Positions 61,801 through 64,000 of a DNA stretch of 64,000 bases are shown here, one piece after another. This stretch comes from Mycoemilia scoparia (lineage: Eukaryota; Kickxellomycota; Kickxellomycetes; Kickxellales; Kickxellaceae), in NCBI GenBank assembly GCA_027575805.1, contig JANBPU010000002.1:124001-188000 (forward strand), in the 5' to 3' direction. Within the stretch, counting starts at the first letter, position 1; each line of letters starts with the position of its first letter. The notes under the pieces are model-generated. The model saw only the letters and a program-made list of their open reading frames with translations. It had not been told where the DNA came from and searched no databases. The translations under genes were made by a program, and so were the position numbers.

Positions 61801-61939
61801 TCCGCTCCTGGTAGTCATATTCTTCTCTAGCTCTTGAACTTGCAATGACATCGTTGCTGTAACTATCCCTCGCCATACCACAGTTGTTGACCCAATGTTG
61901 AGGGATGACTTGTGAATATGAGGCCCTGTTGTCCTGCAT
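55899..61939 (-). CDS. SSK2: MAP kinase kinase kinase of the Hog/stress pathway (Ssk2/Ssk22/Wis4-like) with long C-terminal extension
   Basis: Relays osmotic and other stress to the Pbs2-type MAPKK. Two exons: 61939-58150 and 58039-55899 (110-nt intron inside the kinase domain); 1976 residues. The N-terminal about 1100 residues are helical, with the Ssk2-type region (LRDLRQSLSMACEIREDFVK, then PFNGWNI). The protein kinase domain lies at about 1110-1411: glycine loop GGGAYGCVY, AVK lysine in MAVKEIRF, HRDIKPDN spanning the intron, LVDFGAAK, and YMAPEII with ELITGMPPW. Unlike yeast Ssk2, which ends soon after the kinase, about 565 residues follow. They are Ser/Asn-rich, then a helical block (about 1615-1770, genomic 56500-56990) containing FAKCIIRPDLKDVV, then an acidic tail. 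ATG 61939 is the first in frame. Confidence 0.92.
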
Positions 61940-63089
61940 TATTTAAAATAGAGCAATGTCGATGCAAACTACTATTGTGTGAGTATAACTGCACCCAAGG
62001 TTTCCGTAGGGCAGCGTATCGTGTGGTTTTGTATAATAATCGGGTATATCGAGAAATGAAAGGTGCTCTACCACATAAATCAAGTCCCTTTGATGCTGTT
62101 CAGGATAACGAAATAAAACGCTCTTGCTTAAATATGTTCGAATTAGGTCTTGTTTGGTAAATTAGAACCCCGCCTGGTAAGTCAAAATCTTAAATTACGC
62201 TCCAGAGCTTAGTGTTTTAAGCTTACAGCAATGAATGTATGCCAGGGTTAGTATATTGTAAGTGAAAGCTGCAAAAAGTGAGGGAGTGTGGGAACTTGAT
62301 TCTTCAGCTGTACCTCCAGCCATTAAGTTGCTTATTTATTACTAACCCAATAGCCTTATGGGGCTTGTCATCCACCTGACTACCCGCATTATGACAAAAA
62401 TCGCAGAGCCCACAAGTATGTACTATTTGAAATGACTGTTTTCATTTTCGACTATTGGCAACTTTAAGCCCTCCCCCCCCCCATGACCCCAGCGCTTTGC
62501 TTTTGCTTTTGGAGGACTACAAACAGAGACTATTCTGTTTATTTGGTAATAAACACGATAGCTGGATGGGAAGATTTCACTAGCGATCAGGCATTAATTA
62601 GGCAAAATGGACCCTCAGATTTTGGCCCAAATACCAGATGCTTTATGTGCAACTCCAGGGACTCATTTTGCCCAAAGCCTTGCGAACTTTCACCAGAAAT
62701 ATACTCGAACTTGGAATGCCATAACCTAAACAACATTTTCGGCTAAAGTAAAACGTGGTATATGCAATTTGCAAACTGAAAACAGGAGCTGGCAAAGGTC
62801 GATTTGAGCCTTCAATCAAGATTTCACAAACAGCCTTTAAAATACTGGCTAATGACAATAACAAGGGTGCTTTAAAATTGCAATTTATTATTTAAAATAT
62901 GTGGATGATGCTTTTTTCTCACGAAAATGAATGAGATATGATGGCTTTTAACTACTAAATGTACAGGTTTGTGTATATGAGCGAGATGAAAAGCAAGAGA
63001 AGGTATACGAGAGTAGGTCATGAAGTAAGTTATTATAACAATTCTCTATAAATATTTTTCGGTTCCGTTGGCTGCGCAAAAGAGGCACT
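61940..63089. other. MAPKKK upstream region with family-3 repeat
   Basis: 1.15 kb between the MAPKKK start and the cyclin 3' end, both on the minus strand. Contains a C8 run at 62474 and a family-3 repeat (62568-62672). No other gene recognised. Confidence 0.45.
62568..62672. repeat. Family-3 dispersed repeat
   Basis: GGGAAGATTTCACTAGCGAT followed by a 72-bp unit with inverted ends GGCAAAATGGACCCT at 62601 and the complement AGGGACTCATTTTGCC ending at 62672. No clear flanking duplication. Confidence 0.5.
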
Positions 63090-63982
63090 CTAGGCCTGGA
63101 GGTTCTGCACAGCAAAAGATGAAGATTTTGATGGGACTTGGCAAGTCTGTTGTGGTGGAGACTGAGGCGGAATTTGCGGCGGGGATGATTCACATTGAGG
63201 AGATGAAGCTGTCGCGTATGGTGTTTCGGGCCCTTTATCTCCAAATCCCACGCCTGCTCGCATATGCGCCTCCTTGGTATAAAACTCAAGGATCCAGTCC
63301 ACACCCTCTGCATTTCATAAACCATAAATAGAGTTTCTAGCCTTTGCTTTTCTTTCCAGTGCAAATATACACATCTATGTGTATTTTGGATTGAATGATG
63401 GTTGCTGTTTACCAACACATGTATGTACGTACCTTTGATGGTTTCTGGCGAAATCACAAAGTCTGGGTTCAGCCGGCCATTCATGTCCTTTGAGCAGTCG
63501 ATGCCATTAACCTTATATGTCAATGAAATTGCTATGGCTGCAATGGCATTTGCTGGAAATACAGCCACCATCGGCGTTCGGAGACAATCATTGATAAAGC
63601 CCCAAGCCATGCGGGCCATGCGGACGTCAACTACAAATGTAAACATTAGACATCATACAGTAACTCATAATCACATACAACCCACGCTTGGGCTCTCACA
63701 ATATCTACGGTCTCATGAATTAGGCTTACAGTCAAGTTTCTTTAACATTGTTACTAAATGTGAGTGCGGGTGGTCAATAATCATGTCGAAACAACACGCT
63801 TCGAGCACTGGGAACTCATAGTGCAGAATTACACTTCGCCACCTTTCGAACTCCACACTTCCAGGTTGAGCTCGACATGTTCCTTTGGTTGTGTAGTATG
63901 CAATTATTGGGATAAAGTCTTCCAGCTTGCGCAATGTCTCCTCGGTCTTACAAGCAATAAACAAGCTTGTCGCAGCAATACT
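63090..63982 (-). CDS. Transcriptional cyclin (cyclin K/T, Bur2/Pch1-like), 5' end outside window
   Basis: Partner of a CDK9/CDK12-type kinase that phosphorylates the RNA polymerase II tail. Three exons visible: 63982-63730, 63630-63433, 63307-63090; 222 residues, phases closing. The first visible exon starts at an AG acceptor (ACATAG) with SIAATSLFIACKTEETLRKL, the end of the first cyclin box helix set. VILHYEFPVLEACCFDMIID followed by HPHSHLVTMLKKLDF is the typical cyclin K/T form. The second fold begins with DVRMARMAWGFINDCLRTPM, then VFPANAIAAIAISLTYKV and closes at EGVDWILEFYTKEAH. The Pro/Ser/Gln-rich tail is short. The exact branch (BUR2, CTK2 or Pch1) is uncertain without the N-terminus. 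Confidence 0.85.
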
Positions 63983-64000
63983 CTATGTGATCCGTATGGG

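Overview
This is a eukaryotic nuclear window, almost certainly from an early-diverging (non-Dikarya-like) filamentous fungus. The gene set is fungal: a chitin-synthase export chaperone (Chs7), an Ssk2/Ssk22-type MAPKKK, a Pcl-type cyclin, a Tps3/Tsl1-like trehalose subunit and a fused ADE5,7. Most genes carry several short introns (mostly 75-110 nt, GT-AG). Intergenic DNA is AT-rich and full of short inverted-repeat transposons and microsatellites. I could not name the species from sequence alone. I joined exons by hand, checking splice dinucleotides, reading phase and protein family conservation.

Layout. 1-3162 (+): 3' part of the SNF2/STH1 remodeller ATPase. 3708-6858 (-): trehalose synthase/phosphatase-family subunit with a destroyed phosphatase site. 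9510-11132 (+): MATE transporter. 11481-12299 (+): mitochondrial TMEM70-like protein. 13189-14668 (-): single-pass membrane protein with a DUF4097-like beta-repeat ectodomain. 15699-18787 (-): ADE5,7. 19271-19341 (-): tRNA-Glu(CTC), with two nested 5'-truncated LINE insertions at its 5' end (19342-20497). 20695-22304 (+): mitochondrial rRNA dimethyltransferase. 22828-23771 (-): Mediator MED4. 24019-25696 (-): degenerate TBC protein. 26469-27358 (+): IMP2 peptidase. 28463-30216 (+): KHDC4-like KH protein. 31131-32103 (+): ESCRT-III VPS2. 32418-33015 (-): TSR2. 33597-37662 (-): CAND1. 38581-40250 (+): succinyl-CoA ligase beta. 40475-41133 (-): RPA3. 43856-45112 (+): Pcl-like cyclin. 45113-53605: 8.5 kb gene-poor, repeat-rich block. 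53606-55032 (+): CHS7. 55899-61939 (-): SSK2-type MAPKKK. 63090-63982 (-): C-terminal part of a cyclin K/T-type gene running off the window.

The genes are ordinary housekeeping and signalling loci with no operon-like logic. Neighbours are unrelated, and divergent or convergent pairs share spacers.

The unusual content is mobile. About 18 copies of one MITE family (85-130 bp) end in GG...CC and are flanked by 4-bp duplications that always read A-N-N-T. A second family with different termini shows the same A-N-N-T rule. At least five family-1 copies abut another element across exactly one shared 4-bp site. A LINE has used the same tRNA-Glu position twice, leaving 15-bp duplications that preserve the tRNA gene.
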